DNA from: JAUWCL01 sp964599375
GTDB lineage: Bacteria; Krumholzibacteriota; Krumholzibacteriia; Krumholzibacteriales; Krumholzibacteriaceae
Length of the DNA: 64,000 nt
Direction of reading: 5' to 3'
Assembly: GCA_964599375.1 (NCBI GenBank)
Contig: CAZREW010000015.1
Location: 13,066-77,065 of the forward strand
Below, piece by piece: positions 1-9,014 of the stretch (the first letter of the stretch is position 1; the number at the start of each line of letters is the position of its first letter). The notes under the pieces are model-generated. The model searched no databases, had not been told where the DNA came from, and saw nothing but the letters and a program-made list of their open reading frames with translations. Both the position numbers and the translations under genes were made by a program.

Positions 1-759
1 TGAGTATACCCTCTCCCCCTCCGGTGTTTCCAGCCTGAGATACCCGTTGGCGGTGATTCCGGAAAGGACTCCCGGGACTGTCTCCGCTCCGGCGTCGAGA
101 AGGACCGGCGAGCCTTTCCAGAGCAGGCGCCTCTCCATCTCGAAGCTCATCGGCCCGAACCCGTCCCTCTCCCATATCTCGTACTCATCCGAGAAGATCC
201 CGAGAAGGGAGGCGAGAAGCTCTCCCCTGTCGAGCTTCCTCCCCGTGACGATCCTAAGGGAAACGGCCGTCTCTTCAAGGTCCGGGGGAAAGGAGCCCGC
301 CTCGTCGTTCACGTCTATTCCCATGCCGAGCACGACGCTCTCGCCCCTCGACTCGGCGAGTATGCCGGCGACCTTCCTTTCGCCTATCCAGATGTCGTTC
401 GGCCACTTGATCATCGCGCCGGCGCAGAGGCCGTCGAGCGCCCTGAGGGCCGAGAGAGCGAGCAGGGCGGTCAGCGTCTCGCCGCTTCGCGCAGGCCTGA
501 GGACCAGCGAGAAGAGAAGGGAGCCGCCGGCGCTCGAGTACCACTCGCGGCCTTTCCTGCCCCGGCCCGCTGTCTGCCTGGCCGCCACGACTACCATGCC
601 CTCCGGAGCTCCTGCAGAGGCCATCAGCGCCGCGGCCTCGTTGGTCGATCCGACCGATTCGAGGCAGACCACCGTATGGCCGGCCCTCGCGCCGCCGCAG
701 AGGCGCGCGATGGAGGCTGGATGGAGGTCCCTGACGCCTTTCATTCGCGGTCCTTCCAT
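1..759 (-). CDS. birA: Biotin--protein ligase (BirA), 3' end cut by window edge
   Basis: Attaches biotin to the carboxyl-carrier protein of acetyl-CoA carboxylase through a biotinyl-AMP intermediate, in the cytoplasm. The reading frame stays open from the ATG at 759 to the window edge, giving 253 visible residues. The ligase signature GRGRKGREW is near residue 75, followed by IKWPNDIWIGERKVAGIL and a GMGIDVN segment. The BirA C-terminal SH3-like domain is visible (ETVPGVLSGITANGYLRL), so only a few residues should be missing. There is no N-terminal winged-helix domain, so this is the monofunctional type without repressor activity. It starts 6 nt after the nadC stop and is the last visible gene of the valS-rodZ-uvrB-nadC-birA run. 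The frame has no stop inside the window. Confidence 0.93.
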   Translation of the reverse strand, partial: MEGPRMKGVRDLHPASIARLCGGARAGHTVVCLESVGSTNEAAALMASAGAPEGMVVVAARQTAGRGRKGREWYSSAGGSLLFSLVLRPARSGETLTALLALSALRALDGLCAGAMIKWPNDIWIGERKVAGILAESRGESVVLGMGIDVNDEAGSFPPDLEETAVSLRIVTGRKLDRGELLASLLGIFSDEYEIWERDGFGPMSFEMERRLLWKGSPVLLDAGAETVPGVLSGITANGYLRLETPEGERVYS

Positions 760-765
760 GTCACG

Positions 766-1602
766 TCATTCCACCAGGAGCGAAAGGTCGAGCGAGGGGG
801 CCGACGCGGTCAGCGCGCCGACCGATATGAAGTCCACTCCATCTATCGCGTAGCTGCCGATGTTCTCGAGCGTGATCCCTCCCGAGACCTCTATCTCTGG
901 GACCCGCTTCCATGAGCGGATCATCTCAACCGCCTCGCCGATAAGCGCCGGCGTGAAATTGTCCAGCATGACCCTGCCGGGCGGCGTCTCCGAGAGAGCC
1001 TGGAGCTCTCCAAGCTCGCATACTTCTATCTCACAACCGGAGAGAAACTCGCCGAGCCTCTCGAGCGCGGCGCCGACCCCGCCCGCCGAGGCGATGTGGT
1101 TCTCCTTGACGAGTATGTACGAGGCGAGGTCTTGCCTGTGGTTCGTACCGCCCCCGTCGGCTACGGCCTTCTTCTCGACGGCGCGCAGCCCCGGCGTCGT
1201 CTTCCTCGTATCGAGGATTCGGACTCCAGTGCCCTGGACCTTCGCGACGAAGGCTGCCGTCAGCGTGGCCACGCCGGAGAGATGGCAGAGGAAGTTCAGC
1301 GCAGTGCGCTCGCCCGAGAGGATCCGGCCGAGCGGCCCCTCGAGGCGGGCGATGAGCGCGCCTGGAACGACGGCGGCGCCGTCAGGTTCGACCGCCTCGT
1401 ACTCCACATCCCCGCCGAGCTGCCGGAACACCTCGGCCGCGCATTCCTGGCCGGATATCACGCCTGATGCCCGCGATATGATGCCCGCCCTTCCCTCGAG
1501 GGCGCCGGGGACGAGAAGCCTCGTCGTCACGTCCGCCGAAGACTCGTCCTCGGCCAGGGCGGCGGCGACGCAGCGCTCTATCTCTCCGCTGAGCCTGTCC
1601 AC
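766..1602 (-). CDS. nadC: Nicotinate-nucleotide pyrophosphorylase (quinolinate phosphoribosyltransferase)
   Basis: Converts quinolinate and PRPP to nicotinate mononucleotide, CO2 and pyrophosphate in de novo NAD synthesis. The 278-residue length is normal for NadC. Hallmarks seen are DTRKTTPGLR, EKKAVADGGGTNHR, VKENHI, VMLDNF and the C-terminal EVSGGITLENI and DFISVGALT. The start is GTG at 1602, one nucleotide after the uvrB stop, with a strong AGGAGG seven bases upstream; the codon choice is well supported. It sits between uvrB and birA. The nadC-birA pairing is common in bacteria. Confidence 0.96.
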   Translation of the reverse strand: MDRLSGEIERCVAAALAEDESSADVTTRLLVPGALEGRAGIISRASGVISGQECAAEVFRQLGGDVEYEAVEPDGAAVVPGALIARLEGPLGRILSGERTALNFLCHLSGVATLTAAFVAKVQGTGVRILDTRKTTPGLRAVEKKAVADGGGTNHRQDLASYILVKENHIASAGGVGAALERLGEFLSGCEIEVCELGELQALSETPPGRVMLDNFTPALIGEAVEMIRSWKRVPEIEVSGGITLENIGSYAIDGVDFISVGALTASAPSLDLSLLVE

Positions 1603-1603
1603 T

Positions 1604-3604
1604 TTATCGCCTCCTGCTCGTGTACATCCTTATCTCCTCTATCCTGTCCCTGATGCTGGCCGCCTTCTCGAAGTTGAGGGCGTCGGCCTCGCGCAGCATC
1701 TCCTTCTCGAGCCCGGCGATCAGCCTCGGGTCGTCGACTCCGTCGGGTATGATCACCTCGTCTGCGGTCTCCCTTACCATCTCGGCCTTTCCCTTCGCGT
1801 CCGCGACCGACGTGGTCAGCCTGACCTCCTCGATCGACTTGACGATCGAACGCGGTGTTATGCCGTGCTCGATATTGTATTCGATCTGCTTCTCCCTGCG
1901 CCGGTTGGTCTCGTTTATGGCCCTCTCCATCGACCCCGTGACCCGGTCGGCGTAGAAGATGACCTTGCCGTTTATGTTCCTCGCGGCCCTTCCCGCCGTC
2001 TGTATCAGGGATGTCCGCGACCTCAGGAAGCCCTCCTTGTCCGCGTCCAGGACGGCGACAAGCGTGACCTCGGGAAGGTCGAGGCCCTCCCTGAGAAGGT
2101 TTATCCCGACGAGGACGTCGAACTCGCCAAAGCGAAGGTCACGCAGTATCTCCACACGGTCGAGGGCGTCGATGTCGCTGTGCAGATACCTCACCTTGAC
2201 GTCGAGCCCCGAGAGATAGGCCGTCAGGTCCTCCGACATCCTCTTTGTCAGCGTCGTCACGAGGACTCTCTCTTTCCTCTCCACAGTCGCCCTTATCTCC
2301 GCGAGAAGGTCGTCGACCTGCCCCGCGACAGGCCTTATCTCGATGGCAGGGTCTATAAGGCCGGTCGGGCGGACTATCTGCTCGACCACCTCCCCGCCGC
2401 ACCTCCCGAGCTCGAAATCCCCGGGGGTGGCCGAGACGTATATGAAGGTGTCAATGATCGACTCGAACTCGTCGTACGTCAGCGGCCTGTTGTCGAGCGC
2501 AGAGGGGAGCCTGAAGCCGTGCTCGACGAGCGTCAGCTTGCGGCTGCGGTCGCCGTTGTACATCGCCCCGATCTGCGGCACGGTCACGTGCGACTCGTCT
2601 ATGACGACTATGAAATCGCCGAGAAAATAGTCGATGAGCGTTGCCGGCCTCTCTCCGGGCTTCCTGCCGGCGAAGTATCTCGAGTAGTTCTCTATCCCCG
2701 TACAGTAACCTACCTCGCGCATCATCTCGAGGTCATATGTCGTCCTGGTCAGAAGCCTTCTGGCCTCGAGGTCGAGGCCGGCCCCCTCGAGCTCGGCTAT
2801 CCTGGCCGCGAGGTCCTTCTCGATCTCGCCGATCGCGCTGTCGATCCCCTCCTGCGAGACGACGAAATGGGACGATGGAAAGACGGTCAGCGAGGGGACC
2901 TCCCTGAGGATCTCGCCGGTGAGCGGGTGCACGACGGTTATCCTCTCGATCCCGTCGTCGAACATCTCTATCCTTATCGCCTCCTCCATGTAGGCTGGAC
3001 GCAGCTCGATTGTATCCCCCCTGACCCTGAAGGTGCCCCTGGCGAAATCGATGTCGTTGCGCGAATACCTGAGCCTTACGAGCTTTCGGAGAAGGCGGTC
3101 CCGGCCGTACTCCCCGCCCGCCTCGACGCTGAAGGTCATCCGCCGGAACTCCTCCGGCGAACCGAGGCCGTATATACAGGATACGCTCGCGACGACGACA
3201 ACGTCGCGCCTCGTCATGAGCGAGCCCGTCGCGCGCAGCCTCATCCTGTCGATGTCCTCGTTTATCGAGACGTCTTTCTCTATATAAGTGTCGGTCGACG
3301 GGATGAACGCCTCGGGCTGATAATAGTCGTAGTAACTTATGAAGTACTCGACGGCGTTATGCGGAAAGAACGACCTGAGTTCCCCGTAGAGTTGGGCGGC
3401 AAGCGTCTTGTTGTGGGAGATGATAAGCGCCGGGCGGTCGCACTCCGCGATTACGTTGGCTATCGTGAAGGTCTTGCCCGAACCGGTCACTCCGAGAAGT
3501 GTCTGGTGCTTCGTTCCGCCCTTTACGCCCTCGACCAGCCTGCTGGCGGCCTGGGGCTGATCGCCGGTGAGATCGAACTCCGATTCGAGCTGGAAAAGAG
3601 ACAT
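1604..3604 (-). CDS. uvrB: UvrABC system protein B
   Basis: DNA-damage verification helicase of nucleotide excision repair; it is loaded by UvrA and recruits UvrC. The 666 residues match the family. Walker A is GVTGSGKTF at residues 38-46. The damage-sensing beta-hairpin region SYYDYYQPEAFIPSTDTYIE follows. The DESH box (VIDESHVTVPQ), the helicase C-terminal half (LVGINLLREGLDLPEV, QTAGRAARN) and a terminal UVR motif (EKEMLREADALNFEKAASIR) that contacts UvrC are all present. It begins at ATG 3604, 12 nt after the rodZ stop, and is immediately followed by nadC. Confidence 0.98.
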   Translation of the reverse strand: MSLFQLESEFDLTGDQPQAASRLVEGVKGGTKHQTLLGVTGSGKTFTIANVIAECDRPALIISHNKTLAAQLYGELRSFFPHNAVEYFISYYDYYQPEAFIPSTDTYIEKDVSINEDIDRMRLRATGSLMTRRDVVVVASVSCIYGLGSPEEFRRMTFSVEAGGEYGRDRLLRKLVRLRYSRNDIDFARGTFRVRGDTIELRPAYMEEAIRIEMFDDGIERITVVHPLTGEILREVPSLTVFPSSHFVVSQEGIDSAIGEIEKDLAARIAELEGAGLDLEARRLLTRTTYDLEMMREVGYCTGIENYSRYFAGRKPGERPATLIDYFLGDFIVVIDESHVTVPQIGAMYNGDRSRKLTLVEHGFRLPSALDNRPLTYDEFESIIDTFIYVSATPGDFELGRCGGEVVEQIVRPTGLIDPAIEIRPVAGQVDDLLAEIRATVERKERVLVTTLTKRMSEDLTAYLSGLDVKVRYLHSDIDALDRVEILRDLRFGEFDVLVGINLLREGLDLPEVTLVAVLDADKEGFLRSRTSLIQTAGRAARNINGKVIFYADRVTGSMERAINETNRRREKQIEYNIEHGITPRSIVKSIEEVRLTTSVADAKGKAEMVRETADEVIIPDGVDDPRLIAGLEKEMLREADALNFEKAASIRDRIEEIRMYTSRRR

Positions 3605-3616
3605 CGCATGGCCCGG

Positions 3617-4573
3617 TCACCTGCCGCGTGATATCCTTATATCGCGTGGCAGCCTGCCCTCGACGATCGGCACCTCGTACGGCCTCCCGTCGAGTTCTAT
3701 GGTGAAGCCCTCGGTATTCCCGATCTTCTTTATGAAAAAGTACTCGTTCGAGGTGAAGGTCCTCGACTCGCCCGGCTCCAGTATGAAGTCCGTTTCCAGC
3801 GTATCGATCCCCGAGGCGGTCCGGTTGTAGACCGCCAGGTCGAACCAGGTCCTCTCCTCGGCGAGGATGCGAAGGCTCATTATCCCCGGCTCGGGACGTT
3901 CGGCCGGCGGCTCGGGTTTGACGGCGGCGGGGGCCGCCTGCCCGCTCCCGGGCTTATCCGCCTCGCCGACTTCCGTCTCGGGCTGCCCGGCGTCCATGTC
4001 GGTCCCTGGCGCTGTTTCACCCTGTTCGCCCGTCTTCGCGGCGCTTTCTCCGGCTGCCTGCCGCCCGGTCCCGGGCCGCGTCCCGGAGTCGCCCCTGTCC
4101 CCGTCATCTCCTCCGAATATCTTCCAGAGGATGATGATCACAACGACAAGTGTGATTGCGGGGATGACGAACTTTCTGAGCAGGTGCGGGGAGTCGAGTT
4201 TCTCCTCTACGACCTCTTCCTCTATCTCCCACAGGTCGCCCCTGCTCTTGTGGGTCTGCCCCGTCTGCACCTCGTACTTGTTTATGATCTGTGTCGGATC
4301 GAGGCCGAGGACCCTGGCGTAAGTCCTCAGGAAACCTGTGGCGTAGACTTTCGCCGGGATCGCCTCGAAGTTGTCGGTCTCAAGGTGCCGGAGCGTCGCG
4401 ACGGGGACTTTGGTCTCCTGGCTGATCGCCTCTAGGGTCAGCCCCTTCTTCTCGCGGGCGGCCAGCAGCATCTCACCGACCGTCTCCTCGGCCCCGAGTT
4501 CCGCCTGCCCGGGCTCCGGGACAACTCCGGGCTCCTCCAGCTGCTCGCCGTTTTTCTCATTGTCTTCCGTCAA
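3617..4573 (-). CDS. rodZ: RodZ-like protein: cytoplasmic HTH, one membrane helix, periplasmic domain
   Basis: Likely a RodZ-family morphogenetic protein that ties the MreB cytoskeleton to the elongation machinery. It has 318 residues. Residues 31-101 are a Xre/RodZ-type helix-turn-helix (GEMLLAAREKKGLTLEAIS, then VYATGFLRTYARVLGLDP). A single transmembrane helix spans about 135-153, followed by a low-complexity linker rich in G, E, P and A, and a C-terminal DUF4115-like beta domain from about residue 245. The start is TTG at 4573, overlapping the valS stop (TTGA), with GGAGG seven bases upstream. Translational coupling to valS is probable. The RodZ family has the same architecture, but no mreB is in view, so the assignment rests on domain order. 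Confidence 0.82.
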   Translation of the reverse strand: MTEDNEKNGEQLEEPGVVPEPGQAELGAEETVGEMLLAAREKKGLTLEAISQETKVPVATLRHLETDNFEAIPAKVYATGFLRTYARVLGLDPTQIINKYEVQTGQTHKSRGDLWEIEEEVVEEKLDSPHLLRKFVIPAITLVVVIIILWKIFGGDDGDRGDSGTRPGTGRQAAGESAAKTGEQGETAPGTDMDAGQPETEVGEADKPGSGQAAPAAVKPEPPAERPEPGIMSLRILAEERTWFDLAVYNRTASGIDTLETDFILEPGESRTFTSNEYFFIKKIGNTEGFTIELDGRPYEVPIVEGRLPRDIRISRGR

Positions 4574-7266
4574 GCGAGATCCTCCAGAATCCGTTCCAGC
4601 CTCCTCCTGCGGTCTTCCATCTCCCCGAACCTCTCCCTTTCCCTCGCCACGACATCCGCCGGAGCCCGCCGGGTGAATTTTTCATCCTCGAGCCGCTTCC
4701 CTATCTTAGCGCATTCCACCCCGAGTTTCTCTATCTCCTTGGTGAAACGCTCCCTTTCGGCGCCGAGATCGACGATCCCTCCGAGGGGCACGTAGATCTC
4801 CAGGCGGGTCAGGCCGGCCGCGGCGCTTCCCGCCGGTTTCTCCGCCCCGTCCTCCACGACGAGGTCTCCGATCCCGGCCATCCCCATGATCTGGCTCTCG
4901 AACCTTCCGATACCGGCGCAGAGGCCAGACCCCTGCTCAGTATTGATCACTACTGACAATTCCTTCTGGTAAGGGATGTTGAAGCTCTGCCTGATATTCC
5001 TTATCGCCGTGACTATCTCCATCATGAGCGATACGTCCGCGTCGAGCTCCGCGTCGCGCATACCGGCCGGCTTCCCCCTGAAGTGGAAACCTGCCAGGAG
5101 CGGGGCCCCGGGCGAGAGCATGCTCCAGATCTCCTCGCTTATGAACGGCATGACCGGATGCAGCATCACCATCGAGGCTCCGAGGACGGTGCGCGCGGTA
5201 AGCGCGGCGCCCCCTGCCCTGTCGCCGCCGCCGCGCAGCGCCGGCTTCGAGAACTCGAGGTACCAGTCACAGAACTCGTGCCAGAAGAACTCGTATATCG
5301 TCCTGGCGGCATCGTCGAACCTGTACGATCCGATGGCCACAGAGTATTCCTCCATCCTCGCCGCGAGCCTGCTCGCGATCCAGTGGTCCTCCCAGCCGGT
5401 TTCGAAGCTACCCGAAGGCGGAGCGCCGTAGAGTATCTCGAAGAGGCCCGTCATACAGTCCGGATCGCTCCGCAGGCCGCCTCCCGCGAAGAGGCTCTCT
5501 CCCTCCTCCTGCGAGAGGACGAACCTCGCCGCGTTCCAGATCTTGTTGGCGAAATGCTGCCCCACCTCGACCTTCTTCTCGTCAAAGAGAAGGTCCTGAC
5601 CGGGGGGGGAGAGCATCATCAGGGAGAAGCGGAACGCGTCCGCCCCGTGCCTGTCGATGATATCTATCATATCGGGGGAATTGCCGAGGGACTTGCTCAT
5701 CTTGCGTCCCTGTGCGTCCCTTACGATCCCCGTGATATAGACGTCGGAGAAAGGGATCTCTTCCATGAACTCTATCGATGCCATGATCATCCTGGCGACC
5801 CAGAAGAATATTATGTCCCCGCCGGTGACGAGCACGTCGGTGGGATGGAACTTCCGCAGCTCCGCAGTCTGATCCGGCCACCCCATCGGGGAGAAGGTCC
5901 AGAGCCAGGAGGAGAACCAGGTGTCGAGGACGTCCTCGTCCTGCCTTAAATCCTTCGATCCGCAGGCTGCGCACTCCGACGGGTCCTCGCGGGCCACCAT
6001 CTCGACGCCGCAGGCACCGCAGTACCAGACCGGTATCCTGTGGCCCCACCAGAGCTGTCGCGATATGCACCAGTCCCTGATACCCTCCATCCAGCTCAGG
6101 TAGATGTTCCTCCACCTCTCGGGGAAGAAGACCGTCTCGCCTTCCTTCACAGAGGCTATCGCCGGGGCGGCGAGGCTCTCCATCCTGAGGAACCACTGCT
6201 TCGAGACGTACGGCTCGATCACATTGCCGCACCGGTCGTGATGCCCGACCGCGTGGCGATAGTCCTCGGTCTTTCTGAGCAGCCCCTGTTTTTCCAGCTC
6301 GCCGAGAACGGCTTTCCTCGCGGCGGATATGTCCATGCCGGTGAAATCACCGGCCTGTTCGTTCATCATCCCGTCCGAGCCGATCACGACGAACGGGTCG
6401 AGGCCGTGCCTCAGCCCGATCTCGAAATCGGTTGCGTCATGGGCGGGCGTGACCTTGAGGAAACCGGTCCCGAACTCGGGATCGACCGCCTCGTCGAGTA
6501 TGACCGGTATCTCGCGCCCCGTGAGCGGCAGGCGCACCATCCTGCCCTCGAGCCCCTTCGCCCTTTCGTGCAGCGGGCTCATAGCGACCGCCACGTCGCC
6601 GAGCATCGTCTCGGGCCTCGTCGTCCCGACGACTACCTCCCCGGTGCCGTCCGCGAAAGGGTACGCGATATACCAGAGCTTCGAGTCCTCCTCGCGGAAC
6701 TCGACTTCCTCGTCGCTGATCGCCGTGCCGCAGCGCGGGCACCAGTTGACTATGTACCGCCCCCGGTAGATCAGGCCCTTCTCGTGAAGCCGGACGAAGA
6801 CTTCGCGCACCGCCCTTGAGACTCCCGGGTCGAGCGTGAACACCTCGCGCGACCAGTCGAGCGAGGCGCCGAGGCGGCCGAGCTGCTCGACTATCCTTCC
6901 ATGGTAAAGTTCCTTCCATCTCCAGCATTCCTCGAGAAACTTCTCCCTGCCCAGCTCTATCCGGGACGTCCCGCGCTCGGCGAGAGAGCGTTCGACGACG
7001 TTCTGAGTGGCGATCCCGGCATGATCGGTCCCGCTCTGCCAGAGGACCTCGTGTCCGGTCATCCTCTTCCACCTGCACAGGATATCCTGGACGGTGGTTC
7101 CGAGAGCGTGGCCGACGGTGAGCATGCCGGTGACGTTCGGAGGAGGCAGTATTATGCAATATCCTGGGTCGGGGGAAGCCGGGTCGGCCTTGAAGATGCC
7201 CGCGCCGGACCACGCCCCGCTCCATCTCTTCTCTATATCACCTGGTTTGTAGACCTTCTCGAGCAT
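4570..7266 (-). CDS. valS: Valine--tRNA ligase
   Basis: Charges tRNA-Val. The 898-residue product has the class Ia core. The HIGH-type motif reads TVGH within PPPNVTGMLTVGHALG (about residues 41-56), so the first His is Thr. The KMSKS loop is intact (GRKMSKSLGNSPD). The block WCISRQLWWGHRIPVWYC and the zinc-knuckle-like CGACGVEM...CAACGSKDL are present, and the C-terminal coiled-coil arm is visible (ERFTKEIEKLGVECAKIGKRL). The start was moved to ATG 7266: GAGGAG lies just upstream, and the 32 residues encoded further upstream do not resemble ValRS. A good promoter (7310-7338) precedes it. First gene of the operon. Confidence 0.97.
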   Translation of the reverse strand: MLEKVYKPGDIEKRWSGAWSGAGIFKADPASPDPGYCIILPPPNVTGMLTVGHALGTTVQDILCRWKRMTGHEVLWQSGTDHAGIATQNVVERSLAERGTSRIELGREKFLEECWRWKELYHGRIVEQLGRLGASLDWSREVFTLDPGVSRAVREVFVRLHEKGLIYRGRYIVNWCPRCGTAISDEEVEFREEDSKLWYIAYPFADGTGEVVVGTTRPETMLGDVAVAMSPLHERAKGLEGRMVRLPLTGREIPVILDEAVDPEFGTGFLKVTPAHDATDFEIGLRHGLDPFVVIGSDGMMNEQAGDFTGMDISAARKAVLGELEKQGLLRKTEDYRHAVGHHDRCGNVIEPYVSKQWFLRMESLAAPAIASVKEGETVFFPERWRNIYLSWMEGIRDWCISRQLWWGHRIPVWYCGACGVEMVAREDPSECAACGSKDLRQDEDVLDTWFSSWLWTFSPMGWPDQTAELRKFHPTDVLVTGGDIIFFWVARMIMASIEFMEEIPFSDVYITGIVRDAQGRKMSKSLGNSPDMIDIIDRHGADAFRFSLMMLSPPGQDLLFDEKKVEVGQHFANKIWNAARFVLSQEEGESLFAGGGLRSDPDCMTGLFEILYGAPPSGSFETGWEDHWIASRLAARMEEYSVAIGSYRFDDAARTIYEFFWHEFCDWYLEFSKPALRGGGDRAGGAALTARTVLGASMVMLHPVMPFISEEIWSMLSPGAPLLAGFHFRGKPAGMRDAELDADVSLMMEIVTAIRNIRQSFNIPYQKELSVVINTEQGSGLCAGIGRFESQIMGMAGIGDLVVEDGAEKPAGSAAAGLTRLEIYVPLGGIVDLGAERERFTKEIEKLGVECAKIGKRLEDEKFTRRAPADVVARERERFGEMEDRRRRLERILEDLA

Positions 7267-7309
7267 CCCTTCTCCTCGCCGCTTGGCCTGCTGTCCTCGG
7301 GAATATATC

Positions 7310-7338
7310 AATCTAACACAGCTTACGGCACCGGTCAA
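7310..7338 (-). promoter_or_regulatory. Sigma-70-type promoter for the valS operon
   Basis: On the minus strand TTGACC (7333-7338) and TAGATT (7310-7315) are separated by exactly 17 nt, about 40 nt upstream of the valS ATG. The same -10 hexamer recurs at the lipoprotein gene (14647-14652). Seen by eye; not tested by scoring. Confidence 0.6.
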
Positions 7339-7340
7339 TA

Positions 7341-8162
7341 TCAGCCCCGGAGGGAGAACCATATAAAGGCCACCGTGCCCGCCGGGATAAGATACCAGGA
7401 GAACCGGTAGAACCTTCCCCTCTGGAGTATCCAGACGAGCAGCCTCAGGGCCGCGTATCCGCTCGCGAACGCCACTATCGCTGAGACGGCCATGACCGCC
7501 ACCTCGCCCCCCGCCATCCCCGGCCCCTCCGATACCGTCTCCAGCAGGAGGGCGCCCAGGATCGCCGGGATGGAGAGCAGGAACGAGAATTCGGCCGCAG
7601 CCGAGAAACCGAGGCCGCAGACCATCGCAGCCGTTATCGTAAACCCGCTTCTAGAGCAGCCCGGGAGGATCGCCACAGCCTGCGCCAGACCGATGACCAC
7701 GGCCGTCTTCCACCCCATGCCCCAGGCGCCGCTCCTTCCCCTTGCGAGCAGGAGGAAGAGCCCGGTGGCCACAAGGCAGGCCGAGGCGAGCAGCGGCGAC
7801 CCGAACGCTTCGGTCACCAGCCCTCGGAGGCCGAGCCCTACGGCCGCGGCCGGTATCGATCCGAGCGCGAGATATCCGATGTAGGTCATATCGTCCCCGA
7901 CCGGACCCGCGGCCCTGAACCCGGAGCCGGCCCACGCGAATGTCGACCTGGCCAGGGAGGCGATGCGGCTGCGGTAGTAGAGGATGACCGCGCCCAGTGT
8001 GCCGGCGTGCACCGCCGTCTCGAAGATGACGTCTTCTCCCGTGTTTCCGACACCGAGAAGGGCACCGCCGATTACAAGGTGCCCCGATGAGCTGACCGGC
8101 AGGAACTCCGTTATCCCCTGCACGATCGCCAGTATGAGCATTGATACCAGTCCGCCATGCAT
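7341..8162 (-). CDS. uppP: Undecaprenyl-diphosphatase (BacA/UppP type)
   Basis: Integral membrane enzyme that dephosphorylates undecaprenyl pyrophosphate, recycling the lipid carrier for peptidoglycan and surface glycans; its loss raises bacitracin sensitivity in other bacteria. It has 273 residues, the family norm. The N-terminal signature VQGITEFLPVSSSGHLV contains the (E/Q)xxxE motif, and the second conserved region PGCSRSGFTITAAM carries the PGxSRSxxT motif. Multiple hydrophobic helices fill the rest. ATG 8162 is preceded by a purine-rich AGGGAAGGG; an internal ATG at 8141 is an alternative. It lies 21 nt downstream of the UbiA-type gene. Confidence 0.95.
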   Translation of the reverse strand: MHGGLVSMLILAIVQGITEFLPVSSSGHLVIGGALLGVGNTGEDVIFETAVHAGTLGAVILYYRSRIASLARSTFAWAGSGFRAAGPVGDDMTYIGYLALGSIPAAAVGLGLRGLVTEAFGSPLLASACLVATGLFLLLARGRSGAWGMGWKTAVVIGLAQAVAILPGCSRSGFTITAAMVCGLGFSAAAEFSFLLSIPAILGALLLETVSEGPGMAGGEVAVMAVSAIVAFASGYAALRLLVWILQRGRFYRFSWYLIPAGTVAFIWFSLRG

Positions 8163-8183
8163 ATGTAATATCCCTTCCCTCTC

Positions 8184-9014
8184 TCACCCTGCCTTGATAG
8201 AGCCGAGGTAGAACGCAGCCACTCCGAAAAACATGCCTATCTTGAGAAGAAGGCTCGCCAGTCCGGGCGACCTCCGCCCGAGGCACAGCGCGCATGATAC
8301 GACAAGGACCGGGAGGACGGAAAGCAGCATCACGAGCAGATACGCCTTCCCGTATATCCCCAGGATCCAGGGGACGGGGATCGCCGCCGCGAGCAGAGCG
8401 AAGATCACTGCCGCCGCCGAAAGGGCTGCGCCTGGGCCCGAGACCACCGGGACGGTCCTCGCCCCGAACTGGCGGTCTCCCGCCAGGTCCTCGGTATCCT
8501 TCACGAGTTCCCTGCCCAGCACGAAGAAGAAGGTGAACGCGGCAGGGACCGTTCCCGCCGGCGCGTTCCCCGCCGCGTACGCCCCCAGCAGGAAGGCGCT
8601 CGAGACGACAGATGCGACCAGAAGGTTGCCCGCCAGGTATACCCTCTTCGCCTTCCACGAATAGAGATGCAGCAGGGCCGCCCATGCGGCGATCCAGACG
8701 GCCTGATGCGCCGGCAGGCGCGCCGCGCAGGCGGCCAGCGCCATCAGAAGCGCGATGTAGAGCACCATGGCCGCGCGGGGCCTGACGCCGCCCGACGGTA
8801 TCGGCCGCCGCGGCTTGTTGACCGCGTCTATGTCGCGGTCGAACCAGTCGTTTATCACGTTGCCCGCGGCGGTAGCGAGCGTCGTCGCGAGCAGCAGGCG
8901 CAGGGGCAGGCGGCCACCTCCGCCGGCCATCGAAAAGCCGGCCGCGACGGACAGTACCGCGGCCGCTATGTTGTGAGGCCTGATAATGAGGAATGTCTTC
9001 AGAAGGGTCAGCAT
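8184..9014 (-). CDS. UbiA-family prenyltransferase
   Basis: Intramembrane enzyme that moves a prenyl chain onto an aromatic or glycerol-phosphate acceptor. It has 276 residues. The first Asp-rich motif is NDWFDRDID (residues 55-63), followed by the family-typical NKPRRPIPSG; the second is near DTEDLAGDRQFGARTVPV. About eight or nine hydrophobic helices are predicted by inspection. The motifs resemble the geranylgeranylglycerol-phosphate / chlorophyll synthase branch more than UbiA or MenA proper, but the acceptor cannot be fixed from sequence. The ATG at 9014 overlaps the stop of the upstream barrel gene (ATGA). Its neighbour uppP also acts on polyprenyl lipids, which suggests a lipid-carrier or quinone role. 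Confidence 0.85.
   Translation of the reverse strand: MLTLLKTFLIIRPHNIAAAVLSVAAGFSMAGGGGRLPLRLLLATTLATAAGNVINDWFDRDIDAVNKPRRPIPSGGVRPRAAMVLYIALLMALAACAARLPAHQAVWIAAWAALLHLYSWKAKRVYLAGNLLVASVVSSAFLLGAYAAGNAPAGTVPAAFTFFFVLGRELVKDTEDLAGDRQFGARTVPVVSGPGAALSAAAVIFALLAAAIPVPWILGIYGKAYLLVMLLSVLPVLVVSCALCLGRRSPGLASLLLKIGMFFGVAAFYLGSIKAG

Noticed and set aside
860..3631. A 923-codon open frame on the plus strand, antisense to nadC and uvrB
   Set aside because: Both genes on the minus strand are complete and well conserved. The plus-strand product is low-complexity, Arg/Leu/Pro-rich and family-less, as expected for the mirror frame of GC-rich DNA.
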